Shown in pieces: positions 16,949 to 25,025 of a stretch of DNA of 43,257 nt. The stretch's first letter is position 1. Each line of letters begins with the position of its first letter. A program made the translations under genes and the position numbers. The DNA is from an uncultured Pseudanabaenaceae cyanobacterium (lineage in GTDB: Bacteria; Cyanobacteriota; Cyanobacteriia; PCC-9006; JAAUQQ01). The notes beneath the pieces were generated by a model. That model was not told the origin of the DNA. It saw only the letters and a list, made by a program, of their open reading frames with translations, and did no database searches. The stretch is taken from assembly GCA_938017515.1 (NCBI GenBank), contig CALIJJ010000059.1:1-43257 (forward strand), given 5' to 3'.

Positions 16949-17077
16949 ACCGAAGAGCAGCAGGGTCTGGTGCGTTGCTCTTGCGTTGTGCACGGCTGTT
17001 GCCGTACTCTCCGTCAAAAGCTGGAAGGCACACCAAGCTTCCCTGCGAGTTGCAAGTGGTTAAGGAGTGGAACCAGA

Positions 17078-18151
17078 ATGTCGGAGGCTAAAACGCCCCT
17101 GACAGTGCCCAGAGAGTTTGTGCGTCCGCCGGGTCGCTTCAATCCCAATGTTTGGATGCTTCTCTCGGCATTTGTCTTAATGACGCTATCGGTGCTCGGC
17201 CACTTTTGCTGGGACTGGTACAACTGGCTTTGTTTTTCAATGAGTGTGCTTTCACTGCACCTATCGGGCACGGTCATTCATGATGCGTCCCACCATGCGG
17301 CACACCCGAATCGAAAAATGAATGCGGCCATGGGCCACGCGAGTGCGCTTCTGCTCGGCTTTTCATTTCCGGTCTTCACCCGCGTTCACATGCAGCACCA
17401 TGCCAATGTGAACGACCCTAAGAATGATCCAGACCATTTCGTCTCAACCTGCGGTCCGCTGTGGTTGATCGCGCCTCGTTTCATGTACCACGAGTTCTAT
17501 TTCTTCAAGCGGAAGCTGTGGCGAAAGAATGAGCTCTTGGAGTGGTTCCTGGGTCGTTTGTCCTTTGCGGCAATCGTATTCTGCGGCATTCATTTCGGCT
17601 TCATGCCCTACTTGATGAATTACTGGTTCACACCGGCTCTGGTGGTGGGCATGGCGTTGGGTCTGTTTTTTGATTACCTACCTCACCGTCCTTTTCAGGA
17701 GCGCGATCGCTGGAAAAATGCTCGGGTTTATCCAAGCCCGCTGCTCAATCTGTTGATCATGGGTCAGAATTATCACCTGATTCACCATCTCTGGCCTTCC
17801 ATTCCTTGGTATCGCTACGAAGCGGCTTACCATGCAACCCGTCCTATCCTGGATGCAAAGGGCTCACCCCAACGCCTCGGCATCCTACAAAGCCCGAAGG
17901 ATTTTTGGAACTTTGTTTATGACGTGATGGTTGGCATTCGCCTGGGCCACCACGGAGCAGACAACCAAGTTCCATCGGCCACGGAACAACCAGAAGTTAC
18001 CGAAAAACCATTGGTTCCTTCTGTTTTGAACGATTCAGTCATCCCCCTTTCGGCCTCGACTCACGTCGGCCTGCGAGAGACAGGGATGGATACTGTTGTT
18101 ATGGCTCGGCCCTCTCGTAAAACGCAACCGGTTCAAACCTCGGTTCGTTAG
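17078..18151 (+). CDS. crtR: beta-carotene hydroxylase (CrtR type)
   Basis: A membrane di-iron hydroxylase of the fatty-acid-desaturase fold that hydroxylates the beta-ionone rings of carotenoids (beta-carotene to zeaxanthin; deoxymyxol to myxol). Histidine clusters are in place: HDASHH (68-73, plus H76), HMQHH (104-108), an additional LPHRPF (H203) and YHLIHH (232-237). FDYLPHRPFQERDRW and GSPQRLGIL are typical of cyanobacterial CrtR. The ATG at 17078 is supported by AAGGAG about 10 bp upstream; the frame itself opens at 16970 in the leader. The protein is 357 residues, with a Pro/Thr/Ser-rich C-terminal tail of about 60 residues that I do not recall in the Synechocystis enzyme. Confidence 0.92.
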   Translation: MSEAKTPLTVPREFVRPPGRFNPNVWMLLSAFVLMTLSVLGHFCWDWYNWLCFSMSVLSLHLSGTVIHDASHHAAHPNRKMNAAMGHASALLLGFSFPVFTRVHMQHHANVNDPKNDPDHFVSTCGPLWLIAPRFMYHEFYFFKRKLWRKNELLEWFLGRLSFAAIVFCGIHFGFMPYLMNYWFTPALVVGMALGLFFDYLPHRPFQERDRWKNARVYPSPLLNLLIMGQNYHLIHHLWPSIPWYRYEAAYHATRPILDAKGSPQRLGILQSPKDFWNFVYDVMVGIRLGHHGADNQVPSATEQPEVTEKPLVPSVLNDSVIPLSASTHVGLRETGMDTVVMARPSRKTQPVQTSVR

Positions 18152-18170
18152 GACCGTCAGGATTGATCAA

Positions 18171-18202
18171 AAAAGGCGTTCCTTAACAGGAACGCCTTTT
18201 TT
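18171..18202 (+). terminator. rho-independent terminator after crtR
   Basis: The stem aaaaggcgttcc (18171-18182) and ggaacgcctttt (18189-18200) has a 6-nt loop and ends in a run of seven T. It lies 20 bp after the crtR stop. The A-run on the left arm would also let it work for the convergent aroH gene. Confidence 0.92.
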
Positions 18203-18228
18203 TACGTGTTGTTTGCTTTGCGGACAAG

Positions 18229-18256
18229 CCAACTGGTTTTAGCCCACTGGTTTTAG
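18229..18256. repeat. 14-bp tandem duplication over the aroH stop codon
   Basis: The units ccaactggttttag (18229-18242) and cccactggttttag (18243-18256) differ at one base. The aroH stop codon (tta on the plus strand, 18253-18255) lies in one copy. Confidence 0.88.
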
Positions 18257-18660
18257 GATGTGGGCTGTGCCAGCCGCCAATCCGGACGTAAACGCTGGGC
18301 CTGACGCAAATACGGGTGGTACACCGGAAGCGTTAGGTCTGCACAATTAATATGCATCAGTAGACGAATGCAGCGTTCCAAACTCCCCGCCACATACATC
18401 TGTTGCACATCCAGGAGTGGAATGTCCTCCCATCCCGCACGCTGGCGAGCCACCGATGCCGGAAAGATGGCATCCAGATCCCGCGTGACCGAAAACGTCA
18501 GGCTCACGACATATTGCGGGTCAATTCGATTATTTGCTTCTAAGGCGTCCAGTAATTCTGTCACCGCCTCCTGAATCGCCGTTGCCGAATTATCCGGCAC
18601 CGTTGTCGCCCCACGAATTGCCCGCACTTGCCACGACACCACACAGTCCTCCTGAATCAT
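18253..18660 (-). CDS. aroH: chorismate mutase, AroH (monofunctional, Bacillus type)
   Basis: AroH-class chorismate mutase converts chorismate to prephenate for Phe/Tyr synthesis as a trimeric cytoplasmic enzyme. The 135-residue length is right. Motifs are VRAIRGATTV at the N-terminus (the substrate-binding Arg), FSVTRDLDAIFPA, GSLERCIRLLMHIN (the second active-site Arg) and HPYLRQAQRLRPD (Tyr and C-terminal Arg). The segment equivalent to the Bacillus subtilis MQEMDV, which holds catalytic Glu78, reads VQQMYV, so Gln seems to stand in for Glu. I believe this may be common in cyanobacterial AroH but cannot confirm it here. It lies 92 bp downstream of the sppA stop on the same strand. Confidence 0.9.
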   Translation of the reverse strand: MIQEDCVVSWQVRAIRGATTVPDNSATAIQEAVTELLDALEANNRIDPQYVVSLTFSVTRDLDAIFPASVARQRAGWEDIPLLDVQQMYVAGSLERCIRLLMHINCADLTLPVYHPYLRQAQRLRPDWRLAQPTS

Positions 18661-18752
18661 TCCGTTATCCTTCCATTCCCCTGTTCATTGAACTACCGTA
18701 TCTCCTGACCTGTGCTCTGAGCGATGCTTTGGCACATTCTTTGACAGGTTCA

Positions 18753-19571
18753 TTAAGGACGGTAGAGCCAAAGGGGCAGGCCGCTGGTCTCGATATCAAA
18801 ACACAATTGCCCCAAATTAGCCGATAGTGCCCCAGGTGCTTGCCCCCGCGAGAGCAACCGGTTCACCAAAGGCTTAGGCTCTTCAATCGTGCAAACCTCA
18901 GTTTTTTCTGGATCTAGGTCTACAAGCTCCGCTAACCATCGTCTCGCATCGGCCTCACTACCTAAGCGATCGACGACACCTAGAGTCAAGGCTTGCTCCC
19001 CTGTGAAGATACGACCATCAGCAAACTGTTTCACGGCGTCCACATCAAGGTTACGAGCCTCAGCTACCGTTTTGACAAACTGCTCATAACTCGTGTCGAT
19101 GAGCTCTTGCAAAATCGACTGCTCAGGCTCAGTCAACTCTCGATCAAAGGCCAGAATATCCTTGTAGGGGCCAGATTTAATCACCTTGAAAGAAACTCCC
19201 ACCCGTTCTAACAGCCGCTCAATATTATTGCCGCGCAGAATGACGCCAATGCTGCCCGTGATGGTGCCAGGGTTGGAGACGATATGGTGAGCCCCCATGC
19301 CGATATACACCCCCCCTGAAGCGGAAATATTGCCGAAGCTTGCCACAATTTTGGTTTTTTCCTGCAAGCGACAGAGCGCACTGTGAATTTCCTGGGAATC
19401 TCCAACCGTTCCCCCAGGACTATCAATCCGTAGCAGCAATCCTGGAAAACACTGCTCTTCGACAATTTTAAGTGCCTTGAGGACCTGTTCCCGGGTACCA
19501 CCTGCAATAGCCCCCGAAACCTCAATACGAGCAATTTTTTTGCGTGAACGACGCTTGAAGGGCCAAATCAT
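18753..19571 (-). CDS. sppA: signal peptide peptidase SppA, short form (S49 family)
   Basis: A serine protease of peptidase family S49, 272 residues. It cleaves leftover signal peptides or, in cyanobacteria, may take part in membrane protein turnover. The Ser/Lys dyad is visible: S85 in NISASGGVYIG and K137 in KSGPYKDIL. The strand IDSPGGTVGDSQEI (49-62) and TGSIGVI (105-111) are also family features. There is no N-terminal membrane helix, only a basic start (PFKRRSRKKIARIEV), so the protein is either peripheral or cytoplasmic. It corresponds to the short 36-kDa-type SppA, not the double-domain light-induced thylakoid SppA. It is divergent from the EamA transporter gene. Confidence 0.93.
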   Translation of the reverse strand: MIWPFKRRSRKKIARIEVSGAIAGGTREQVLKALKIVEEQCFPGLLLRIDSPGGTVGDSQEIHSALCRLQEKTKIVASFGNISASGGVYIGMGAHHIVSNPGTITGSIGVILRGNNIERLLERVGVSFKVIKSGPYKDILAFDRELTEPEQSILQELIDTSYEQFVKTVAEARNLDVDAVKQFADGRIFTGEQALTLGVVDRLGSEADARRWLAELVDLDPEKTEVCTIEEPKPLVNRLLSRGQAPGALSANLGQLCFDIETSGLPLWLYRP

Positions 19572-19624
19572 AAACTCGTGCCGTTATTTTCTGTGAGTAT
19601 TGTCTGTAGGCATTCATCCATTAT

Positions 19625-19654
19625 CTCCCGTGACGGAAGCTCCTGTGACGGAAA
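19625..19654. repeat. 15-bp tandem duplication upstream of sppA
   Basis: The units ctcccgtgacggaag (19625-19639) and ctcctgtgacggaaa (19640-19654) differ at two positions. The repeat lies in the 200-bp divergent promoter region between sppA and the transporter gene. Confidence 0.8.
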
Positions 19655-19773
19655 GTCACTGTGGCATCCTTTAAGATTGGGCTAGCAGTCCCCGAATCAT
19701 TCATAACCGTCCCTCCTGGCAACGGCTTGACCGAGGCTCAGATTTACTACCCCAAAGATTCACTTTGAGCTTC

Positions 19774-20949
19774 ATGCATCGCTCCCCTTCCTCCTCTCGC
19801 CTGCCCTTTGAACCTCTGCTATTGGTGGCTCCATTTTTTCTATGGGGGACGGCAATGGTTGCCATGAAGAGCACCATGGCGCAAACGACACCGTTTTTTC
19901 TGGCAACGGTGCGGCTGCTACCAGCCGGTGCGTTGATTTTAGGCGTGGGCTTGCTTCTGGGGCGATCGCATCCAAAGGGCTTGCGGACTTGGCTGTGGAT
20001 TTTGGCCTTTGCCTGCGTCGATGGAGCCTTATTCCAAGGATTTTTGGCCGAAGGACTGGCTCGGACAGATGCAGGACTCGGCTCGGTCATGATTGATTCC
20101 CAGCCTCTGGCCGTTGCCCTCATGGCGAATTGGCTCTTCGGAGAATACATTGGGCCTTGGGGGGGGCTGGGCCTGTTCCTTGGCATCCTAGGGATTAGTT
20201 TGCTGGGCATACCGGATGAGTGGCTCATCCAAACCTGGCATCACGTGGCTCACCGATGGGATATCAGCCAGTTCAACGCAAGCCAAGCCCACATCAGCCT
20301 AGACACAGCGGGAAGAGCTTTCCTCTCTAGCGACATAACTGGAACAGTCAGCGACCTCTTTCAGGCGCTGTTTCACAATGGCCAGTGGTTAATGTTGCTC
20401 GCGGCTCTATCCATGGCCACTGGCACAATTTTGAGCCGTTTTGCCTTTCGGGATGCAGATCCAGTCATGGCAACGGGGTGGCACATGATTTTGGGAGGAC
20501 TGCCTCTCTTACTACTGACCGCCACAACAGAGCAGTCCCAGTGGGAACACCTCACCGTTTTGGACTGGTCGGCGTTGGCCTACTCAACAATCTTTGGTAG
20601 TGCGATCGCCTACGGTCTCTTCTTTTATTTTGCTGCCCAGGGTAATTTAACGAGCCTGAGCGCACTGACCTTCCTGACCCCTGTTTTTGCCCTAATCTTC
20701 GGCAATCTTTTCCTCGCAGAGCATCTCACCCCGCTTCAAACCCTCGGGGTCATCATCACGCTGGTCAGCATCTACTGTATTAACCAGCGAGAAAAATTAC
20801 CCCTAAGGAAGAAGAGTGCTCGGCAGCGACTCCCCGAGAGCGAATCAGAGCCTCCCCTCCCTTTTCCTTCAGCGCCAGGGGATTTAGAGACTTCCTCTGA
20901 CGCCCAATCAACAGCTGAAAAGATTCACTTAACGAAAAAGATGCCCTGA
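19774..20949 (+). CDS. EamA/DMT-family transporter
   Basis: A drug/metabolite transporter superfamily protein of 391 residues with two EamA repeats. The first covers about residues 10-145 (FEPLLLVAPFFLWGTAMVAMKSTM, then GLARTDAGLGSVMIDSQPLAVALMANWLFGE). The second covers about 200-335 (ALSMATGTILSRFAF, then LSALTFLTPVFALIFGNLFLAEHLTPLQTLG). About ten helices are expected. The halves are separated by a hydrophilic insertion of roughly 55 residues, and a charged, disordered C-terminal tail of about 55 residues follows. The ATG at 19774 is chosen; a TTG nine bases earlier is possible. The substrate is unknown; relatives export amino acids, purines or other small metabolites. Confidence 0.9.
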   Translation: MHRSPSSSRLPFEPLLLVAPFFLWGTAMVAMKSTMAQTTPFFLATVRLLPAGALILGVGLLLGRSHPKGLRTWLWILAFACVDGALFQGFLAEGLARTDAGLGSVMIDSQPLAVALMANWLFGEYIGPWGGLGLFLGILGISLLGIPDEWLIQTWHHVAHRWDISQFNASQAHISLDTAGRAFLSSDITGTVSDLFQALFHNGQWLMLLAALSMATGTILSRFAFRDADPVMATGWHMILGGLPLLLLTATTEQSQWEHLTVLDWSALAYSTIFGSAIAYGLFFYFAAQGNLTSLSALTFLTPVFALIFGNLFLAEHLTPLQTLGVIITLVSIYCINQREKLPLRKKSARQRLPESESEPPLPFPSAPGDLETSSDAQSTAEKIHLTKKMP

Positions 20950-20980
20950 ATGAAGGATTAGGGCATTCTCTAGCTAGAGA
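20941..20980. other. hairpin plus perfect 14-bp palindrome after the transporter gene
   Basis: atgccct (20941-20947, overlapping the stop codon) can pair with agggcat (20960-20966). It is followed at once by the palindrome tctctagctagaga (20967-20980). No U-run follows, so this is a weak terminator candidate at best. The rest of the 286-bp gap to 21236 shows nothing I recognise. Confidence 0.35.
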
Positions 20981-21235
20981 TATTTGGACAGCAGGCAGGA
21001 ACGAATTGCATCACCTTCAAGCCAATTCCGTGCATCAACCTCCCTGTTAGTATCCTTAAGTACAAGTAGATAGTTAGGAAGCTGACTGAATTGTCCCTGG
21101 AATTAATGCCGTGTTCCTCAGTGGACACAGCTGCAGAATAGGACGCTGGGCATTGTTCCTCAGCATTCCAATGAAGACATAGCTTTACTCTCAGTTTTTT
21201 CCGTCCGTCTACCCTTTACGCCAGGCCCAACGCAG

Positions 21236-22756
21236 ATGCTCATTCACCACCACGTTTGGAGAACACTTCTCTGGTTGACAGTTCTTGCTCCTTGCTTTGC
21301 GACAGGTGCAATGGCACAACCGGAGGATTCATCGCGTCGGTGGGAAACTGACTTTTCTTCGCAGACTTCATCCTGGGTCTTAGCCCAAGCCGAGGAGACA
21401 AGTGATTCAGACAATCCCAACCTCCAAAGCGGCAATAGCGGTCCCTTGGTCATCAACCTTCAGGTCACGCTAAAAAAACTTGGTTTTTTTGATGGCGAGG
21501 TCAACGGAAGTTTTGATGGTGCAACCCAATCAGCTGTCGAAGCATTTCAGCAGGACCATGGGCTCACCCCCAGCGGTGTTGTTGATGCGGCGACGTGGGA
21601 GGCATTGGATGATCCCGCCGCCGCCAAAATTGCCGCTGCGATTGGAGATGCTGCTGAGGGAGAGACTCCCGAAGAAGAAACATCAACCGATGAGCCCTCC
21701 ACGCCTTCCCCCTCTCAAGATTCGAAGGTTCGGAAAATTGTCATGGGCCTATCCCTAATCGGGGTTGGAATCGGTGGCTTTGGTATATGGAAGATTGTGG
21801 CCCCTTCTCGCTCAAAAAAACTGGCCCAACAAGCTCAACAGCGCGCTAAGCACGCCCCCTCGGGCACACTGCCTTTACTGACAGGAGCCCCCACATCCGC
21901 CATGCCCTCGGGCAAGCTTCTGGCAGCAGCGCCGCCTGCAACACCCGCCACACCTCTCTCTAGCAACAATTCAGTTGTTGAGAACGTTTCAGAGGCTCCG
22001 ACCTCAATCAATCACTCAGCGGCCCCGCAGAATCCAAGGGCGGCAACGGGTTACGAGGCCCAACCCTTCCCAAGTTTTTCCTCCGATACACCTCCCAAAC
22101 CTGCTAGCGACGTGCTTTCTCCCCGTTCTCCAACGACTCTCGTTCCACCGCCCCCTCCTAGCGTTGTTGAAGCCAATGCGATCCAAGCAGCCTCAGCTTC
22201 GCGAAATGGCAGCCAGAACAATGCGATTGAACGGAGCGATCGCACGGCGGAAGAGCTCACCCCCACATCACGTTTACCGCGCCTGGATGTGGTTGAGACC
22301 CTGGTCGGTCAATTGCAATCTCACCATCCAACCCAACGTCGCAAGGCCATTTGGGAACTGGGTCAACGGGCGGACTCCCGGGCGATCCAGCCCCTGGTCA
22401 ATCTCATGGCCACCTCCGACTCCAAGCAACGTAGCTTGATTCTGGCCGCCCTTTCTGAGATTGGAACCCAGACTCTAAAACCGATGAAGCGCGCCCTAGC
22501 CATGTCGCTTCAGGATGAGAATGCTGAAGTCAGAAAAAACGCCATTCGCGATTTAACTCGCATCTATGATTTGGTTGCACAAATCAGCAGTCTGCTTGCC
22601 ATTGCCACCGAGGACCAAGATCCAGAAGTTCGGGAGACAGCTCGTTGGGCACTGGGTCAACTCAATCGGATTCGTGCCAATGCGGGCCTTGAGCAAGCTC
22701 CCAACCAGCAACTCTTGAAAAAATCGGTCAGCCCCCCCGAGACGCTATCTGAGTAG
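21236..22756 (+). CDS. secreted/membrane protein with peptidoglycan-binding domain and HEAT repeats
   Basis: A 506-residue protein of unusual build. A signal peptide (MLIHHHVWRTLLWLTVLAPC...AMAQ, about 1-28) is followed by a PG_binding_1 domain at about 70-128 (LQVTLKKLGFFDGEVNGSFD, then AFQQDHGLTPSGVVDAATW). A single membrane helix lies at about 168-188 (MGLSLIGVGIGGFGIWKI). A Pro/Ser/Ala-rich linker of about 150 residues leads to HEAT-like helical repeats from about 355 to 490 (RRKAIWELGQRADSRAIQPL, VRKNAIRDLTRIYDLV, VRETARWALGQLNRI). The layout suggests a cell-wall-facing anchor joined through the membrane to a cytoplasmic protein-binding platform. No enzyme domain is present. The stop codon sits inside a 15-bp tandem repeat. 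Confidence 0.82.
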   Translation: MLIHHHVWRTLLWLTVLAPCFATGAMAQPEDSSRRWETDFSSQTSSWVLAQAEETSDSDNPNLQSGNSGPLVINLQVTLKKLGFFDGEVNGSFDGATQSAVEAFQQDHGLTPSGVVDAATWEALDDPAAAKIAAAIGDAAEGETPEEETSTDEPSTPSPSQDSKVRKIVMGLSLIGVGIGGFGIWKIVAPSRSKKLAQQAQQRAKHAPSGTLPLLTGAPTSAMPSGKLLAAAPPATPATPLSSNNSVVENVSEAPTSINHSAAPQNPRAATGYEAQPFPSFSSDTPPKPASDVLSPRSPTTLVPPPPPSVVEANAIQAASASRNGSQNNAIERSDRTAEELTPTSRLPRLDVVETLVGQLQSHHPTQRRKAIWELGQRADSRAIQPLVNLMATSDSKQRSLILAALSEIGTQTLKPMKRALAMSLQDENAEVRKNAIRDLTRIYDLVAQISSLLAIATEDQDPEVRETARWALGQLNRIRANAGLEQAPNQQLLKKSVSPPETLSE

Positions 22757-22790
22757 CAACAGCCTGAGTCGCAACAGCCTGAGTCGCAAC
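22751..22790 (+). repeat. 15-bp tandem repeat containing the stop codon of the HEAT-repeat gene
   Basis: The units gagtagcaacagcct (22751-22765), gagtcgcaacagcct (22766-22780) and partial gagtcgcaac (22781-22790) run in frame. The stop TAG (22754-22756) occupies the position that is TCG (Ser) in the other copies, so one C-to-A change appears to have created the present stop. Confidence 0.88.
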
Positions 22791-22944
22791 CGTTTCTTTA
22801 CTCTATGGTTCGTTTGCTCTTTCGTTAGCTCTATGGAGAGAGAACAGCCAACTGGGCCAGATCAAGCTCCCAGCATCCGGCAGATCAGCCAAGCAAAATC
22901 ATGAATTCTGAGGAACAATAGAAGCCATTGCGTGGTGCTACCCC

Positions 22945-23460
22945 ATGGCTGACTTGACCCATCCTCTTCCGTCCGGGACTATCATCCCTAGCATTGGTGG
23001 CCACTTTACGTACCGGATTGTAGGCCCTTGCTGCCGTCTATTTGATCGTGAACAACTTCCCTGGCCCTGTTGTCGCATTCAGTGGCATGGGAAAGAACCA
23101 AGTTGGCGGCGGATTGGGAGACGGTTCACCCCTGATTTAGCGGCTCAGAAAGCCCCTTCATACAGCGTGGAAGTTCTGGAAACTGGCTGTGCGGGCGAGA
23201 CTATTATCTTGACGATCTATAGCGATCGCCTCTCCCAAGAACAACGAGATTGGTGGTATTCCCGACGACGCTCTAACCCCATTGAGCCCCCTCGCCAGGA
23301 CACAACAGACGGTCCCACGGTGGAACAACAGAGGCAAGAGCAGCCGATTCATCAGACCGCGACATTAACCCCAAGCCCCCCAACGGTTCCTGAAAACACC
23401 CAGCCAGAGGAATCCCCCCATTCCACGAACCTAGCCCAGGGTATTCTTTCACTCTGGTAA
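22945..23460 (+). CDS. hypothetical cyanobacterial protein
   Basis: A 171-residue protein I do not recognise. Residues 1-115 look folded and are rich in Cys, Trp and Arg (GGHFTYRIVGPCCRLFDREQ, WPCCRIQWHGKEPSWRRIG). They end with a beta-rich segment (YSVEVLETGCAGETIILTIYS) and RLSQEQRDWWYSRR. The last 55 residues are Pro/Thr/Gln-rich and probably disordered. There is no signal peptide or membrane helix. The first ATG (22945) is used, though no strong ribosome site is visible. It follows the HEAT-repeat gene by 188 bp and is convergent with NDH-2 across a bidirectional terminator. Coding is supported by length and by a composition typical of this genome, not by a family match. Confidence 0.6.
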   Translation: MADLTHPLPSGTIIPSIGGHFTYRIVGPCCRLFDREQLPWPCCRIQWHGKEPSWRRIGRRFTPDLAAQKAPSYSVEVLETGCAGETIILTIYSDRLSQEQRDWWYSRRRSNPIEPPRQDTTDGPTVEQQRQEQPIHQTATLTPSPPTVPENTQPEESPHSTNLAQGILSLW

Positions 23461-23470
23461 AGCAAGCTAA

Positions 23471-23496
23471 TCTTTCGTGCACTAATTTCGTGCACT
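23471..23496. repeat. 13-bp tandem duplication just after a stop codon
   Basis: The units tctttcgtgcact (23471-23483) and aatttcgtgcact (23484-23496) share their last ten bases. They start 10 bp after the stop of the 22945-23460 gene. Confidence 0.75.
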
Positions 23497-23593
23497 GAAC
23501 AGCTACAACGGAAGCAATCCCAGGCTCAGACCCGAGCTAACCCAGAAACATCGAGAAGAGTCCATTTTCAAAGCCATCATTCTCGACAACTCG

Positions 23594-23637
23594 AAAAAGT
23601 GACCCCGGGAAAAGCACTTTTCCCAGGGTCACTTTTT
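23594..23637. terminator. bidirectional rho-independent terminator
   Basis: The long hairpin aaaaagtgaccc...ggaaaag (23594-23614) pairs with cttttccc...gggtcacttttt (23617-23637) with one mismatch and a tiny loop. A-runs and T-runs at the ends suit both strands. It separates the plus-strand gene ending at 23460 from the minus-strand NDH-2 gene. Confidence 0.9.
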
Positions 23638-23687
23638 ATGGGGAGAAAATCGCACTGGAATTGTTTTCCCAAATGCAGCAGAACTCA

Positions 23688-25025
23688 CTACACCTTGGCC
23701 GATTCCTTAGAAGCTGTAACCTCTCTTGGCGCTTGGCTTCCCACCTCTTGACCTGTAATGAGGCGAGCACCACGATTACGGGTCACATAGTTCCAGGCCC
23801 ACTGAGTCATGACCACAAGCTTGTTATCAAACTCAATCAGATAGTAGATGTGAGCAAAAATCCACAGGAACCAAGCGAGGGGACCGGAGAACTTCATGAA
23901 GCCCAAATCGACAACCGCCTCATTCTGGCCAATCACAGCCATGCTGCCACGGTCAACATACTTGAAAGGCGCTAGGGTCTCATTGGCCAACCGCTTGAGG
24001 ATACGCTTCGCCACATAGCTACCTTCCTGCATGGCCACAGGGGCAACCCCCGGCAACGGACGCTCGCCCTGGTGGGGGAAATTTGCCAGGTCACCCACGA
24101 CGAAGATATCTTCATAATCCGGCACACTGAGATCGGGATTGACAATCACCCGGCCCGACCGATCAAGCTCAGCGCCCGTCCGTTCTGCCAAAACAGCTCC
24201 CATCCGAGATGCCTTGACACCAGCCGCCCAAAGCGCGGTGTGGGATGGAATCACCTCTGTGTCCTCACCGCAGCGAATCGCCACGCTCTCTTCGGTGATG
24301 TCTGTGACCATCGCCCCCGTTCGGACGGTAACGCCCAAACGCTCTAGGGCATCCTTAGCGTCGACAGAAAGCTCCGGAGCAAAGGGAGGCAGAACTCGGT
24401 CAAGGCCTTCAATCAGGATGACCTCGGCTTCGGTGGTGTCAATATTGCGGAAATCACCTTTCAGGGTTTGATTGGCAAGTTCTGCGATCGCGCCTGCCAG
24501 CTCAACCCCCGTTGGGCCACCACCGACCACAACAAAGGTCAGCAGAGCCTTCCGCCGCTCGGGGTCAGTCTCGCCCTCCGCCGCTTCAAAGGCGGAAAAG
24601 ATACGACCGCGCATTTGCAGGGCATCCTCCACCGTTTTAAGGCCCGGGGCAATATCCTGCCACTGATCATTACCAAAATAATGATGGCTAACTCCCGTTG
24701 CCATAATCAGGCTGTCATAGGAGAGCACACTGCCCTTTAGAACAATTTTTTTACTTTTGGGATCTAGATCCAGAACCTCATCCAAGAGAACCTTGGTATT
24801 ACGGTTGCGGCCCAAAATCCCTCGCAACGGCGAAGAAATATCAGCCGGAGACACAGTGCCCGTTGCAACTTGGTAGAGCAGGGGCTGGAATAGATGGAAA
24901 TTACGCTTATCAATAACGGTGACTTTGACCGAGGGGTGGCGCAGAGACTTAGCAGCATAAAGGCCACCGAACCCTCCACCCACAATAACGACGTGGTGAG
25001 ATCCTTGTGATTGAACCTGTGGCAT
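23688..25025 (-). CDS. type II NAD(P)H dehydrogenase (NDH-2)
   Basis: A single-subunit, non-proton-pumping NAD(P)H:quinone oxidoreductase that passes electrons from NAD(P)H to the plastoquinone pool. In cyanobacteria these enzymes are thought to act mainly as redox sensors. The 445-residue protein has the FAD-binding motif VVIVGGGFGGLYAAKSL near the N-terminus and the second dinucleotide motif FVVVGGGPTGVELAGAIAEL (about 164-183). FVVGDLANFPH and GVAPVAMQEGSYVAK form the C-terminal FAD and quinone region. An amphipathic or hydrophobic anchor (PLAWFLWIFAHIYYLIEF) is near the end. It belongs with the Ndb enzymes; which of NdbA/B/C is not decided here. The GSHH start and first ATG at 25025 are typical. 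Confidence 0.93.
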   Translation of the reverse strand: MPQVQSQGSHHVVIVGGGFGGLYAAKSLRHPSVKVTVIDKRNFHLFQPLLYQVATGTVSPADISSPLRGILGRNRNTKVLLDEVLDLDPKSKKIVLKGSVLSYDSLIMATGVSHHYFGNDQWQDIAPGLKTVEDALQMRGRIFSAFEAAEGETDPERRKALLTFVVVGGGPTGVELAGAIAELANQTLKGDFRNIDTTEAEVILIEGLDRVLPPFAPELSVDAKDALERLGVTVRTGAMVTDITEESVAIRCGEDTEVIPSHTALWAAGVKASRMGAVLAERTGAELDRSGRVIVNPDLSVPDYEDIFVVGDLANFPHQGERPLPGVAPVAMQEGSYVAKRILKRLANETLAPFKYVDRGSMAVIGQNEAVVDLGFMKFSGPLAWFLWIFAHIYYLIEFDNKLVVMTQWAWNYVTRNRGARLITGQEVGSQAPREVTASKESAKV

